Positions 8,837 to 17,740 are shown, counted from the stretch's first letter. The stretch: DNA of 64,000 bases from Catenuloplanes niger (GCF_031458255.1 NZ_JAVDYC010000001.1:4907001-4971000), one strand, 5' to 3'. A program made the numbers and translations. The notes: generated by a model not told the origin, from the letters alone.

Positions 8837-8942
8837 GCCCTGTATCGACGTGGATGGCCGGGCTGCGTCGAGGCCCAGGCGCCGCGCACCCGGACGACAC
8901 CTGGACCGCGCCTCGCGCCGACCCACACGTCGATACGGGCCC
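8836..8942. repeat. Imperfect inverted repeat downstream of tatB
   Basis: Arms of 17 bp at 8836-8852 and 8926-8942 match at about 15 of 17 positions, around a 73-bp GC-rich core. The left arm starts at the last base of the tatB stop codon. Followed by the palindromic terminator at 8976. Function unknown; could be a second terminator-like structure or a remnant of a small mobile repeat. Confidence 0.55.
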
Positions 8943-8975
8943 TGGACACCGCGACCGTCGAGGACCACAGCAGAA

Positions 8976-9005
8976 AGCGCCCGGGGGTACGTACCCCCGG
9001 GCGCT
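8976..9005. terminator. Bidirectional palindromic terminator between tatB and mrp
   Basis: A perfect 30-bp palindrome (arms 8976-8990 and 8991-9005) between two convergent genes. T-rich stretches follow on the right side. Confidence 0.75.
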
Positions 9006-9030
9006 GCTCGTTCTCGTTCTGCCGGGCCGG

Positions 9031-10179
9031 TCAGCGGCTGCTCGGCGTGAGCCCCAGCGGCTTGCCGAGCAGCGACTCCCGGCGCACCGCGAGCTTCTCC
9101 GCGACCGCCCGCAGCGCGGTCGCCGCCGGTGCGTCCGGCGCGGAGATCACGATCGGGGAGCCGTTGTCCCCGGCCTCGCGGACGCGGGTGTCCAGCGGGA
9201 TCTGGCCGAGCAGCGGCACCTGCGCGCCGACCGTCCTGGTCAGCGACTCGGCCACGGCCGCGCCGCCGCCGGAGCCGAAGATCTCCATCCGCTCGCCGGT
9301 CGGCAGCTCCAGCCAGGACATGTTCTCCACCACGCCGACCAGCCGCTGGTGGGTCTGCAGCGCGATCGCGCCGGCCCGCTCGGCCACCTCCGCGGCCGCG
9401 GTCTGCGGCGTGGTGACGACCAGGATCTCCGCGTTCGGCAGCAGCTGGGCGAGCGAGATCGCCACGTCGCCGGTGCCCGGCGGCAGGTCGAGCAGCAGCA
9501 CGTCCAGGTCGCCCCAGTAGACGTCGGCGAGGAACTGCTCCAGCGCGCGGTGCAGCATCGGCCCGCGCCAGACCACGGCCGCGTTCCCGGCGGTGAACAT
9601 GCCGATCGAGATGACCTTCACGCCGTGCGCCTGCGGCGGCATGATCATGTCTTCGACCCGGGTCGGCTTGCCGTCCGCGCCGAGCATGCGCGGGACCGAG
9701 TGGCCGTAGATGTCCGCGTCGATCACGCCGACGCTCAGGCCCTTGGCGGCGAGCGCGGCGGCCAGGTTGACCGTGACGCTGGACTTGCCGACGCCGCCCT
9801 TGCCGCTGGCCACCGCGTAGACGCGGGTGCGCGAGCCGGGCTGCGCGAACGGGATGACCGCCTGCTGCTGCTGACCGCCGGCGCCGCGCAGCTTCTGCTG
9901 CAGCTCCTGGCGCTGCTCGGTGCTCATCACACCGAAGTCGATCGAGACGGACGTCACGCCCGGCACCGCACCGACCGCGGTGGTGATGTCGCTGGTCAGC
10001 TTGTCCCGCAGCGGACAGCCGGACACGGTGAGCAGGATGCCCACCCGGACCCGGCCGGAGCCGTCGATCTCCAGCGCGCCGACCATGCCGAGGTCGGTGA
10101 TCGGACGGCGGATCTCCGGGTCGTCGACCGTGGCCAGCGCTGCCCGGACGGCGTCTTCGACGGTGATGACTGCAGACAT
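9031..10179 (-). CDS. mrp: Mrp/NBP35 family P-loop iron-sulfur carrier ATPase
   Basis: A 382-residue ApbC/Mrp protein thought to bind and deliver Fe-S clusters. An N-terminal DUF59/MIP18-like domain (about 5-85, with SGCPLRDK) precedes the P-loop domain; the deviant Walker A GKGGVGKSS is at about 126-134 and LLLDLPPGTGD follows. The CxxC common in eukaryotic homologues is not evident. A TAGCAT hexamer ends 7 nt upstream of the ATG with no Shine-Dalgarno, which suggests a leaderless mRNA. Its position between tatB and the DUF1003/MgtE-CBS pair matches the mycobacterial Rv1224-Rv1232c region. Confidence 0.93.
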   Translation of the reverse strand: MSAVITVEDAVRAALATVDDPEIRRPITDLGMVGALEIDGSGRVRVGILLTVSGCPLRDKLTSDITTAVGAVPGVTSVSIDFGVMSTEQRQELQQKLRGAGGQQQQAVIPFAQPGSRTRVYAVASGKGGVGKSSVTVNLAAALAAKGLSVGVIDADIYGHSVPRMLGADGKPTRVEDMIMPPQAHGVKVISIGMFTAGNAAVVWRGPMLHRALEQFLADVYWGDLDVLLLDLPPGTGDVAISLAQLLPNAEILVVTTPQTAAAEVAERAGAIALQTHQRLVGVVENMSWLELPTGERMEIFGSGGGAAVAESLTRTVGAQVPLLGQIPLDTRVREAGDNGSPIVISAPDAPAATALRAVAEKLAVRRESLLGKPLGLTPSSR

Positions 10180-10352
10180 GTCGCCAATGCTACGTCCCGG
10201 TCACGCGCACCCGACCGGCCGCCGGGCCGAGACGTTGCTTACGCGACGAACCCGGCATTCTAGGCCGCCCGCACCATAAACGATGCTTCTTCCCAATTAT
10301 CCGCATCCGGACTGGACGAGATCGTGGCCGGGGTGTCACGATCACATGGTCG

Positions 10353-10383
10353 GCCGCGCGCCCAGCCCCTTGGGGCGCGCGGC
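10353..10383 (-). terminator. Hairpin terminator downstream of DUF1003 gene
   Basis: Perfect 11-bp arms (10353-10363 / 10373-10383) with a 9-nt loop, just past the DUF1003 stop read on the minus strand. The remaining gap to mrp shows only the mrp promoter. Confidence 0.6.
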
Positions 10384-10404
10384 TCAACCCTGTCCTGACC
10401 TGCG

Positions 10405-11037
10405 TCAGAGCGGTTCCGCGTGCTCCGGGTCATATGCGCCGACGTCGATCGGTTCGTCGAGCTTGGCCGGCTTGCGCTGCTTCGCCGCCTTCTTCTCCGC
10501 CTTGTCGGAGGCCTTGTCGGTCGCCTTCTCCGCGGCCTTCTCCGCCCGCCGCTGCCGCCGGTTCGCCTGCTCGTCCAGCTCCTCGGCCAGCCGTGCCAGC
10601 TCGGACCGGACGAAGTCGCGGGTGGACACGTCGCCCAGCGCCACCCGCAGCGAGGCGAGCTCACGCGCCAGATACTCCGTGTCCGCCTTCTGCATCACGG
10701 CCCGGCGCCGGTCCTCCTCGGCCGCGATCCGGTCCCGGTCCGCCTGCCGGTTCTGCGCCAGCAGGATCAGCGGCGCCGCGTACGACGCCTGCAAGGACAG
10801 GATCAAGGTCAGGAAGGTGAACGTGTACGGGTCGAAGCGCAGCGACGCCGGTGCCAGCACGTTCCACCCGATCCAGATGAGGATCACCACGGTCATGTAG
10901 ACCAGGAACTTCGCGGTCCCCATGTACCGGGCGATGCTTTCCGACCACTGCCCGAACGACTCCGGGTCGAACTTCGGCAGCCGGATCCGCCCTGGCTCCT
11001 GCGGCTGGTCGAGCCGGTCACGCCGTCTCTCGGCCAC
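10405..11037 (-). CDS. DUF1003 domain membrane protein
   Basis: A 210-residue protein with two membrane helices (about 41-62, YMTVVILIWIGWNVLA, and 70-95, FTFLTLILSLQASYAAPLILL) joined by the short FDPYTF loop typical of DUF1003. A long charged coiled-coil-like tail follows (120-195, rich in Ala/Lys/Glu/Arg). The GTG start lies inside the end of the upstream MgtE-CBS gene (20-bp overlap), so the two are translationally coupled. Function unknown; the constant partnership with MgtE/CBS proteins hints at a role in ion homeostasis (inference). Confidence 0.9.
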   Translation of the reverse strand: MAERRRDRLDQPQEPGRIRLPKFDPESFGQWSESIARYMGTAKFLVYMTVVILIWIGWNVLAPASLRFDPYTFTFLTLILSLQASYAAPLILLAQNRQADRDRIAAEEDRRRAVMQKADTEYLARELASLRVALGDVSTRDFVRSELARLAEELDEQANRRQRRAEKAAEKATDKASDKAEKKAAKQRKPAKLDEPIDVGAYDPEHAEPL

Positions 11038-12304
11038 CGTCGCCTCCCGTCATGCCCCGGGCCGGCCCGGCCTCCCGCTCACGCCAGTCCCGCGGCAGCG
11101 AGTGGTCCAGCACGTCGTCGACCGTGACCGCGCCGACCAGTCGCTGCTGCTCGTCCACCACCGGCATCGCGACCAGGTCGTACGTCGCCATCCGCCGGGT
11201 CACCTCGGACAGCGCGCTCTCCGGGCTCAGCGGCGCGATGTCGTTGTCCACCACCCCGCCGAGGATCCGCGACGGCGGCTCGCGCAACAGCCGCTGGAAG
11301 TACGCCACGCCGAGGTACTTCCCGGTCGGGGTGGCCATCGGGCCGCGCGTGACGAACACCTGCGCGGCGACCGCGGGCGACAGCTCCGGCTCCCGGATCC
11401 GGGCCAGCGCCTCCGCGACCGTGGCGTCCGGCGGCATGATCACCGGCTCGGACGTCATCACCGCACCGGCCGTGCCCTCGCCGTACGCCATCAGCTGCCG
11501 GACCGGGTCGGCCTCGCCCGGCTCCATCAGGTCGAGCAGTTCCTCCTGCTCCGGCGGCGGCAGCTCGGCCAGCAGGTCGGCCGCGTCATCCGGATCCATC
11601 TCCTCCAGGATGTGCGCGGCCCGCTCCCGGTCCAGCGCGGAGACGATCTCCACCTGGTCGTGCTCGGGCAGCTCACCCAGCACGTCCGCCAGCCGCTCGT
11701 CGTCCAGCGCGGCCGCGACCTCGTTGCGCCGGGTGTCCGGCAGGTCCTGCAACGCGTTCGCCAGGTCGGCCGGGCGCATCTTCTCCAGCATCGCCAGCAT
11801 GGTCGCGGTGGCGTGCGCGCCGCTCTGCGGGATCAGGCCGCGCACATCGTCCCAGTCGAGCTGCTCCAGGTGGATGCGGCGGGCCAGCCGGATCGTCTGG
11901 TCGCGCACCGCCACCCGGCTCAGCGTCCACTCGCCCAGCCGGTTCGCGTCCATCGCCACGTCCACCACGACCGCGTGCCGTCCCTCCGGCGCGATCGTCA
12001 CCGGGCGGCCCAGCAGCTCACGCAGCACCAGCAGCTCGCTGGCCCGCTTCTCGAACCGGCGCAGGTTCAGCGTGCCGGTGCCGAGCAGCACGCTGTCGGG
12101 GTCGATGCCGGTGATCCGGCTGATCGGCAGGAAGATCCGGCGGCGCACCGGCACCTCGGCGACCAGGCCGACCACCTGTGGAGGCCGGATCGAGGTGCGC
12201 AGCCGCGCGACCACGTCCCGGACCCGGCCGACCGTGTCACCGTTCGGATCGAAGACGGGAAGGCCGCCGAGCCGGCCCAGATACACCCGCGTCGCCGTCG
12301 TCAC
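11018..12304 (-). CDS. PRC-barrel / MgtE N-terminal / CBS domain protein
   Basis: A 428-residue soluble protein with PRC-barrel-like segments (about 5-140), the superhelical MgtE N-terminal domain (about 160-265; MRPADLANALQDLPD, MDPDDAADLLAELP) and two CBS motifs (about 285-400; AGAVMTSEPVIMP and LVGAVTVDDVLDH). In true MgtE channels this part senses Mg2+; here the transmembrane channel is missing, so it is probably a sensor or regulator acting with the DUF1003 partner. Start: GTG 12304 is chosen because a TAGGCT hexamer lies exactly 6 nt upstream, a leaderless arrangement; GTG 12310 would abut the hexamer. Confidence 0.88.
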   Translation of the reverse strand: MTTATRVYLGRLGGLPVFDPNGDTVGRVRDVVARLRTSIRPPQVVGLVAEVPVRRRIFLPISRITGIDPDSVLLGTGTLNLRRFEKRASELLVLRELLGRPVTIAPEGRHAVVVDVAMDANRLGEWTLSRVAVRDQTIRLARRIHLEQLDWDDVRGLIPQSGAHATATMLAMLEKMRPADLANALQDLPDTRRNEVAAALDDERLADVLGELPEHDQVEIVSALDRERAAHILEEMDPDDAADLLAELPPPEQEELLDLMEPGEADPVRQLMAYGEGTAGAVMTSEPVIMPPDATVAEALARIREPELSPAVAAQVFVTRGPMATPTGKYLGVAYFQRLLREPPSRILGGVVDNDIAPLSPESALSEVTRRMATYDLVAMPVVDEQQRLVGAVTVDDVLDHSLPRDWREREAGPARGMTGGDGGRETA

Positions 12305-12310
12305 GCCCAC

Positions 12311-12316
12311 AGCCTA
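12311..12316 (-). promoter_or_regulatory. -10 hexamer of leaderless promoter (MgtE/CBS gene)
   Basis: TAGGCT on the minus strand with a 6-nt gap to GTG 12304 fits the TAnnnT rule of actinobacterial leaderless transcripts and decides the start. Confidence 0.55.
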
Positions 12317-12358
12317 ATGAAAGGCGGACCGGACGGCGCGCCGGTGATCGAAACGCCT

Positions 12359-12364
12359 TAGCGT
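12359..12364 (+). promoter_or_regulatory. -10 hexamer of leaderless promoter (phzF-like gene)
   Basis: TAGCGT with a 6-nt gap to the ATG at 12371. There is no Shine-Dalgarno. Confidence 0.55.
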
Positions 12365-12370
12365 CAGCCT

Positions 12371-13249
12371 ATGACGACAGTGCCGTACGAGATCGTGGAC
12401 GTCTTCACCGACCGCCCGTTTGCCGGCAACCCGCTCGCCGTGGTGTTCGGCGCCGACCTGCTCGGCACCGCGCAGATGGCGGCGCTGGCCCGCGAGTTCA
12501 ACCTGTCCGAGACGGTCTTCGTGCTCCCGCCGTCCGCCGCGGCCCCGGACGCGACCTACCGTGCCCGGATCTTCACCCCCGCGTCCGAGCTGCCGTTCGC
12601 CGGTCACCCGAGCGTGGGCGCCGCGGTCACCGTGACCCGCCGGGGCCTCGCCGCGCCGGGCACGCTGCGCCAGGAGTGCGGCGCCGGCGTGCTGGAGATC
12701 GAGGTGTCCGCGCACGGCGAGGCCCGGCTGACCGGCGGCACCCCGACGCTCGGCCCCGAGCGCGACCCGGCCCCGCTGCTGGAGATCGCCGGGCTGACCG
12801 CGGCCGACCTGGCCGGCCACCCACCGCGGACCGCCGGCTGCGGACTGGAGCACCTCTTCCTCGCCGTCCGCCCGGACGCGGTGGCCCGGGCCCGGCTGGA
12901 CGCCTCCGCCGCCGCCCGGCACGGCGTACCCAAGCTGACCGTGCTGGCCTGGGACGCCACCACGAACACCGCGCACCTGCGGATGTTCGGCCCGGGCGTC
13001 GCCGTGGCCGAGGACCCGGCCACCGGCTCGGCCGCGCTGGGCCTCGGCGTCTGGCTGACCGGCGCCGGCCTGCTCCCGGCGGACGGCACCACGCGCTACA
13101 CCGTCCACCAGGGTGCCGAGATCCACCGGCCGTCCACGCTGGAGTGCACGGTCACCGCCGCCGGCGGCAGCGCCGTCTCCGCCACCGTCGCCGGCCACGT
13201 CGTCGAGATCGCCAAGGGCGAGATCGCCGTCCCGCCCTTCCTCGGCTGA
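12371..13249 (+). CDS. PhzF family isomerase/epimerase
   Basis: A 292-residue protein with the two-lobed diaminopimelate-epimerase fold. Recognition marks are the N-terminal VDVFTDRPFAGNPLAVV with its catalytic-region NLSETVF (Glu as general acid/base), FTPASELPFAGHPSVG, and the C-terminal GVAVAEDPATGSAA. Outside phenazine clusters such proteins act on small metabolites of unknown identity, and there are no phenazine genes here. It seems to be a single-gene leaderless transcript and ends facing repeat element B. Confidence 0.92.
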   Translation: MTTVPYEIVDVFTDRPFAGNPLAVVFGADLLGTAQMAALAREFNLSETVFVLPPSAAAPDATYRARIFTPASELPFAGHPSVGAAVTVTRRGLAAPGTLRQECGAGVLEIEVSAHGEARLTGGTPTLGPERDPAPLLEIAGLTAADLAGHPPRTAGCGLEHLFLAVRPDAVARARLDASAAARHGVPKLTVLAWDATTNTAHLRMFGPGVAVAEDPATGSAALGLGVWLTGAGLLPADGTTRYTVHQGAEIHRPSTLECTVTAAGGSAVSATVAGHVVEIAKGEIAVPPFLG

Positions 13250-13257
13250 CCACCCCG

Positions 13258-13458
13258 CTTTGCTCTGCTTACCTACGCCGCGCGGCCCGATTCGGCGCGA
13301 TTTATCCGGTCGGCGAATTGCCGCTTTCGCTCAGGCAAGCAGAGCAAAGACGTGACGGTACGGTGACCGGAGCGCTCCGATCATTGACGCGATCAGTCGT
13401 ATTGGAGCGATTTGCCGTGGACGATGTGCGGCTTTTGTCAATGTAAGCAGAGCAAAGC
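13258..13458. repeat. Inverted-repeat element B
   Basis: Left arm CTTTGCTCTGCTTACCTA at 13258-13275 is matched by an inverted right arm at 13333-13349 (one mismatch region) and by a second right arm at 13443-13457. The 92-bp unit 13258-13349 resembles element C in size and in its GGCGCGA-type core. Element A shares the same outer arm. The whole gap 13250-13586 lies between convergent genes and holds no gene. Confidence 0.7.
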
Positions 13459-13586
13459 GGGCCGGTTGGCGATCATGGCGGGCCGAGCGGTCGGGCGATC
13501 CGGGCACGGGCCGGCGAGCCGGGGTATGCCGGTACGCCGGGTGAGCCGGCGGGCCGGGTGGGCCGGTGAGTGGCCGGGGTGACGGG

Positions 13587-14087
13587 TCAGGGGCGGCGGC
13601 CGCGGACCCGGTGGAGGCGGAACGGCTTGCGGGCGGGGCGGGCCGCGGGGGACTCGCGGGGCGGCGCGGCCTGGGAGCCGGCGGGCAACGTGGTGCCGGT
13701 GGCCGGGTCCGTGCCGGCCGGGGTGAGGCGGCTGATCACGCACTCCGTGGACCAGCGGGCCACGAGGTCGGCGGTGGAGCCGGGCGCGTTCAGGCGCTTG
13801 CCGGCCAGCTGGGTGGCGATCTCCGTCCAGCGTTCGTCCGTGGGGGAGAGCCGGGAGACGGTGGCGTCCCAGGCGACCACGGCGCCGCCGTGGTCGCCGC
13901 GCAGCGTGACCCGGGCGGCGGACGCGTCCGCGAGGCCGGGCGCGGCCTGCTCGCCGGGGCCGCTGACCACGTGCAGCACGCCGTCGACGGCCAGGCACCA
14001 GAGCGCGGTCGCGGGTCGCCCGCCGACCGAGACCCACGCTACGGACGCCTTGCGGAGCGCCTCGTCGACCAGCGGGTGAGCAGCCAT
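13587..14087 (-). CDS. Hypothetical protein, possibly split-barrel fold
   Basis: A 166-residue protein with a globular first 115 residues (ALWCLAVDGVLHVVSGPGEQ, VTLRGDHGGAVVAWDATV) and a basic Pro/Ala-rich tail. The strand pattern recalls PPOX-type FMN-binding split-barrel proteins, but no cofactor residue can be assigned, so this is only a suggestion. ATG 14087 (MAAHPLVDEALRKA) is used; a GTG 9 bp further upstream is also possible. It starts 10 bp after the HAD hydrolase stop, so both are probably in one operon. Confidence 0.75.
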   Translation of the reverse strand: MAAHPLVDEALRKASVAWVSVGGRPATALWCLAVDGVLHVVSGPGEQAAPGLADASAARVTLRGDHGGAVVAWDATVSRLSPTDERWTEIATQLAGKRLNAPGSTADLVARWSTECVISRLTPAGTDPATGTTLPAGSQAAPPRESPAARPARKPFRLHRVRGRRP

Positions 14088-14097
14088 GAAGGACACT

Positions 14098-14796
14098 CTA
14101 TGCGGGCTGCAGCACCCGGTCGACCAGCGCGATCGTGTCGGACAGCCGGGCGATGTCCGATCCGGACCAGGTGGTGTCCGGGTTGAACGTGAGGTGGCCG
14201 GCCAGGTCGGGCGCGCGCAGCCGTACCGCGGTCATGCCGACCGCCTCGGCGCCGCTCAGCTCGCGGCTGCCGCCGTCACCGACGTAGAGGCACTCCTCCG
14301 GGCGCGCGCCGACCAGTGCGGCCGCGGACAGGAACATGCCCGGGTCGGGCTTGCAGATGCCCATCTCGACGGAGAGCACCCGCGCGTCCAGCAGCCGGTA
14401 CACCGGTAGCCGGGGCAGCACATCGGGCAGTTCGTGCGTGCAGTCGCTGACCACGGCCGTGCGCAGGCCGCGGCCGCGCAGCGCCCGCAGCGTGGACACC
14501 GCGTCCGGGCGCAGCGTGGTGTCCGCGTGGATGGCCTCGCGGCGGGCGTCGACGGCGACCCGCAGCGTACTGTCGCCGGGGTGCCCGCCGGCCTCGGCCG
14601 CGACCCGGCGCAGCGTGTCCTCGGCGCTGCCGAACAGGCCGCGGGCCCGCGCGTGGTAGGTGCGGTCGAGCACCTCGACCAGCGTCGCCGGGTCGCAGCC
14701 GAGCAGGCGCGCTATGCCCGCGTGGGCCGGGCCGCGGCGGACCGCCCTGGTCAGGGTTCCGAAGAAGTCGAACAGCACCGCACGGTATGCGGGCAT
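14098..14796 (-). CDS. HAD family hydrolase
   Basis: A 232-residue haloacid-dehalogenase-like phosphatase. Motif I has LFDFFGTLT (nucleophile Asp, here with Phe where most carry DxD/DGT), motif II is in TAVVSDCTH, motif III the Lys of GICKPDPGMF, and motif IV the Asp pair region YVGDGGSRELSGAEAVG. The cap between motifs I and II is helical (subclass I). Substrate unknown. No clear Shine-Dalgarno. Confidence 0.9.
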   Translation of the reverse strand: MPAYRAVLFDFFGTLTRAVRRGPAHAGIARLLGCDPATLVEVLDRTYHARARGLFGSAEDTLRRVAAEAGGHPGDSTLRVAVDARREAIHADTTLRPDAVSTLRALRGRGLRTAVVSDCTHELPDVLPRLPVYRLLDARVLSVEMGICKPDPGMFLSAAALVGARPEECLYVGDGGSRELSGAEAVGMTAVRLRAPDLAGHLTFNPDTTWSGSDIARLSDTIALVDRVLQPA

Positions 14797-14937
14797 AGTT
14801 GATCAATCCTCCCCAAACTATGTGAAAGGGCGAGCGCCCGGTGTCAGAGCGTAGCCGCTTTATGACATTCCGTCTGTGGAAGATTCACCACCCGTAGCCG
14901 GACGGGTGCAAGAAGCGACGTGTAAGGATGAAACACC

Positions 14938-15894
14938 GTGAGCTCAATCGATCAACCGAAACACCCCGGCTCACATCCCGGTGCGGGCACCGTTTCCGCA
15001 CTTGCGGTCGCGGTCCTCGCGATCACCACGTCGTCGCCGCTGATCGCGTTCGCGGCCGCACCCGGGCTGGCGATCGCGTTTTGGCGCAACGCGCTCGCTG
15101 TGGGCGTTCTCACCCCGGTGGCGATCGTCCGGCGCCGTGCCGAGCTCCGCGCGCTCGCCGGACCGTACCGTCGTCAGCTGCTCTTCTGCGTGCTGTCCGG
15201 CGTCGCGCTGGCGGCGCACTTCGGCACCTGGGTGCCGAGCATCAAGCTCACCTCCGTCGCGGCCGCGACCGCGCTGGTCTGCACGCAGCCGGTGTGGCAG
15301 GGCCTGATCGCGCTCGGTCAGGGCCGGCGCCTGCCGTGGATGACGTGGGCCGGCATCGGCGTTGCGGTGGCCGGGGCGGCGGCCGCGACCGGCGCGGACC
15401 TCGGCGTCTCCGGCGAGGCGGTGCTCGGCGACCTGCTGGCGATCGCCGGCGGCGTCTTCGCGGCCGTCTACACCGCGCTCGGCGAGCGGGCCCGCAGCAC
15501 GCTCAGCACCACCACGTACACCACGGTCTGCTACGGCGTCTGCGCGCTGGCCCTGCTGGCCGGGTGCCTGATCGCCGGGGTGGACCTCGGCGGCTATCCG
15601 GGCAGCACCTGGCTGGCGATCCTCGGCCTGACCGCGGGCGCGCAGCTGCTCGGGCACTCGATGTTCAACTTCGCGCTGCGCCGGGTCTCCGCGACCACGG
15701 TCAGCATCCTGATCCTGCTGGAGGTCCCGGGCGCCGCGCTGCTCGCCTGGGTGTGGCTCGGCCAGGCGCCGCCGGTGGCCACGCTGCCCGGCGTGCTGCT
15801 GGTGGTGATCGGCGTGGCCGTGGTCGTGCTGGGCGGCGCCCGGTCCGGACGACGTACCGTTGCGCTGACCACATCGACCGACGCCGAGGCCTGA
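14938..15894 (+). CDS. EamA/DMT family transporter
   Basis: A 318-residue polytopic membrane protein with about ten hydrophobic segments in two homologous halves, the drug/metabolite transporter arrangement. Typical marks are FWRNALAVGVL after TM2 and the second EamA repeat from about 160 (LLAIAGGVFAAVYTALGE). The substrate cannot be inferred. GTG start with TAAGGATG upstream. The divergent neighbour is the HAD gene; the 141-bp gap between should hold both promoters. Confidence 0.9.
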   Translation: MSSIDQPKHPGSHPGAGTVSALAVAVLAITTSSPLIAFAAAPGLAIAFWRNALAVGVLTPVAIVRRRAELRALAGPYRRQLLFCVLSGVALAAHFGTWVPSIKLTSVAAATALVCTQPVWQGLIALGQGRRLPWMTWAGIGVAVAGAAAATGADLGVSGEAVLGDLLAIAGGVFAAVYTALGERARSTLSTTTYTTVCYGVCALALLAGCLIAGVDLGGYPGSTWLAILGLTAGAQLLGHSMFNFALRRVSATTVSILILLEVPGAALLAWVWLGQAPPVATLPGVLLVVIGVAVVVLGGARSGRRTVALTTSTDAEA

Positions 15895-15926
15895 CCCGGC
15901 CGGTGGCGAAGCGAGCGGAGGCGTAG

Positions 15927-16436
15927 ATGGCGCAGTGGCGGACCGAGGGATGCGGCGCGCGGCGGGCGCCGGAGCGGGTCGAGGCGGTGACCGGCGCGAT
16001 GCTGGTGACCCCGGCCGACCTGGCGACCGTGCTGGCCCGGGTCGAGTCGGTGGGCCGGTCGCAGTTCCCGGAGAGCTTCGCCGGCCTGGAGGTGGACCAG
16101 GCCGCGGTGCTCGGCGTCGTCTACCGGGTGCCGTCCGCGGACTTCGACGCGTTCCTCCGGGCCGAGGGCACGACGGTCTGCCTGGAGGTGCGCGACGCCC
16201 GGCACGACCTGCGCACGCTCCTGACGCTGCAGGAGCGCGTCGTCGCCGACCTCGGTCACTGGCGGGCCGCCGGCATCGAGATCGGCGTGGTCGGCTGCCG
16301 GCACGACGGCACCGGCGTCGAGGTCAGCACCCAGCAGGTCGCCCAGGCAGAAGATCAGTTGCCGCGCCGGTACGGCCGGGAGGTGCCGATCTTCGTGCGT
16401 GACGAGGCACCGCCGCGCCCGTTGACCGGTCAGTGA
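15927..16436 (+). CDS. Hypothetical protein
   Basis: A 169-residue soluble protein starting at an ATG preceded by AGCGGAGG. It has no membrane segment or motif I recognise; the middle (LEVRDARHDLRTLLTLQERVVADLGHW) is helical. It lies 32 bp after the EamA gene and 32 bp before the CitE-like gene, so it may be co-transcribed with them. No function is proposed. Confidence 0.75.
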   Translation: MAQWRTEGCGARRAPERVEAVTGAMLVTPADLATVLARVESVGRSQFPESFAGLEVDQAAVLGVVYRVPSADFDAFLRAEGTTVCLEVRDARHDLRTLLTLQERVVADLGHWRAAGIEIGVVGCRHDGTGVEVSTQQVAQAEDQLPRRYGREVPIFVRDEAPPRPLTGQ

Positions 16437-16468
16437 ACCCAGCCGTCCCGTCGTCGTCAAGGAGTGCC

Positions 16469-17425
16469 ATGACCGTCCTCGGCCGCCCCCGCCGCTCGTG
16501 TCTCGCGGTCCCCGGATCGAGCACCAAGATGCTCGGCAAGGCCCAGGGACTCCCCGCCGACCAGGTCTTCCTGGACCTGGAGGACGCGGTGGCGCCGCTG
16601 GCCAAGGCGGACGCGCGGAAGAACGTGGTCGCCGCGCTGACCGAGGGTGACTGGGCCGGCAAGACGCGCGCGGTCCGGGTCAACGACCTGACCACCCAGT
16701 GGACGTACCGGGACGTGGTGGACGTGGTCGAGGGTGTCGGCCCGCACCTCGACTGCGTCATGCTGCCCAAGGTGCGCGACGCGAGCCACGTGCGGTGGCT
16801 GGACCTGACGCTCGGCCAGATCGAGCGCACGCTCGGCCTGGAGGCCGGCCGGATCGGCATCGAGGTCCAGATCGAGGACGCGGCCGGGCTGGCGCACGTG
16901 GACGAGATCGCGGCCGCGTCGTCCCGGGTGGAGACGATCATCTTCGGCCCGGCCGACTTCATGGCCAGCATCGGCATGCGGTCGCTGGCGGTCGGCGGCC
17001 TGATCCCGGGCTACCCCGGCGACCCGTACCACTACGTGCTGATGCGCCTGTTGGTCGCCGCGCGCACGCATGACCTGCAGGCGATCGACGGCCCGTACCT
17101 GCAGATCAGGGACGTGGCCGGGTTCCGCGAGGCGGCCACCCGGTCGGCCGCGCTGGGCTTCGACGGCAAGTGGGTGCTGCACCCCGACCAGATCGAGGCG
17201 GCGAACGAGGTCTACGCACCCACCCAGGCGGACTACGACCACGCCGAGCTGATCCTGGACGCGTACGCGTACGCGACCTCCGAGGCGGGCGGCCGGGTCG
17301 GCGCCGTGCTGCTCGGCGACGAGATGATCGACGAGGCGTCCCGCAAGATGGCGCTGGTCGTCTCCGCGAAGGGCCGGGCCGCCGGGATGACCCGGACCTC
17401 CGCGTTCACGCCGCCCGAGGGCTGA
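16469..17425 (+). CDS. HpcH/HpaI aldolase / CitE-like CoA ester lyase
   Basis: A 318-residue TIM-barrel lyase of the citrate-lyase-beta family. Visible marks are RRSCLAVPGSSTKML, the metal-binding Glu/Asp of FLDLEDAV, the catalytic Arg of RVNDL, VMLPKV, IEVQIEDAAGL and FGPADFMASIGM. Stand-alone members cleave or form 3-hydroxyacyl-CoA esters such as malyl- or citramalyl-CoA. ATG 16469 is chosen for its AAGGAG site. The stop abuts that of the convergent DUF4190 gene. Confidence 0.9.
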   Translation: MTVLGRPRRSCLAVPGSSTKMLGKAQGLPADQVFLDLEDAVAPLAKADARKNVVAALTEGDWAGKTRAVRVNDLTTQWTYRDVVDVVEGVGPHLDCVMLPKVRDASHVRWLDLTLGQIERTLGLEAGRIGIEVQIEDAAGLAHVDEIAAASSRVETIIFGPADFMASIGMRSLAVGGLIPGYPGDPYHYVLMRLLVAARTHDLQAIDGPYLQIRDVAGFREAATRSAALGFDGKWVLHPDQIEAANEVYAPTQADYDHAELILDAYAYATSEAGGRVGAVLLGDEMIDEASRKMALVVSAKGRAAGMTRTSAFTPPEG

Positions 17426-17740
17426 TCACGAAGAGCTCGGTGCGTTGAGGATGAACACGCCGAAGATGGCGAAGTAGGCGACCAGGAACAGCACCGTGAG
17501 CACGACCAGCGCGAGCGACACCCAGCCGAGGATGATCCCGGCCAGCGCCATGCCGTCGCCCTCCTCACCGCTGCCGCGGATCTCGTTGCGCGCCCGGTTG
17601 CCGCAGATGATCGCGCTGATGCCGATCAGCTGACAGGTGAACAGCGACGCGATCCCGAGGATCAGCGCCGCGATCGCCATCGAGTTCGTCGGCCGGCGCG
17701 GCGGGGTCTGCGGCGGGTACGCGTACTTCGGATCCGTCAC
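17426..17740 (-). CDS. DUF4190 domain membrane protein (short copy)
   Basis: A 104-residue protein with a Pro-rich N-terminus (YAYPPQTPPRRP) and two membrane helices flanking the DUF4190 signature (SMAIAALILGIASLF ... GDGMALAGIILGWVSLAL). It is a paralogue of the next gene, 12 bp upstream, sharing MAIASL/MAIAAL and GDGLALAGIITGW, so a tandem duplication is likely. Function unknown. Confidence 0.88.
   Translation of the reverse strand: MTDPKYAYPPQTPPRRPTNSMAIAALILGIASLFTCQLIGISAIICGNRARNEIRGSGEEGDGMALAGIILGWVSLALVVLTVLFLVAYFAIFGVFILNAPSSS

Noticed and set aside
6920-8968. A 682-residue open frame opposite htrA and tatB
   Set aside because: It is the antisense shadow of two well-recognised genes in GC-rich DNA; its composition (Arg/Gly/Asp/Val/His) is that of a shadow frame.
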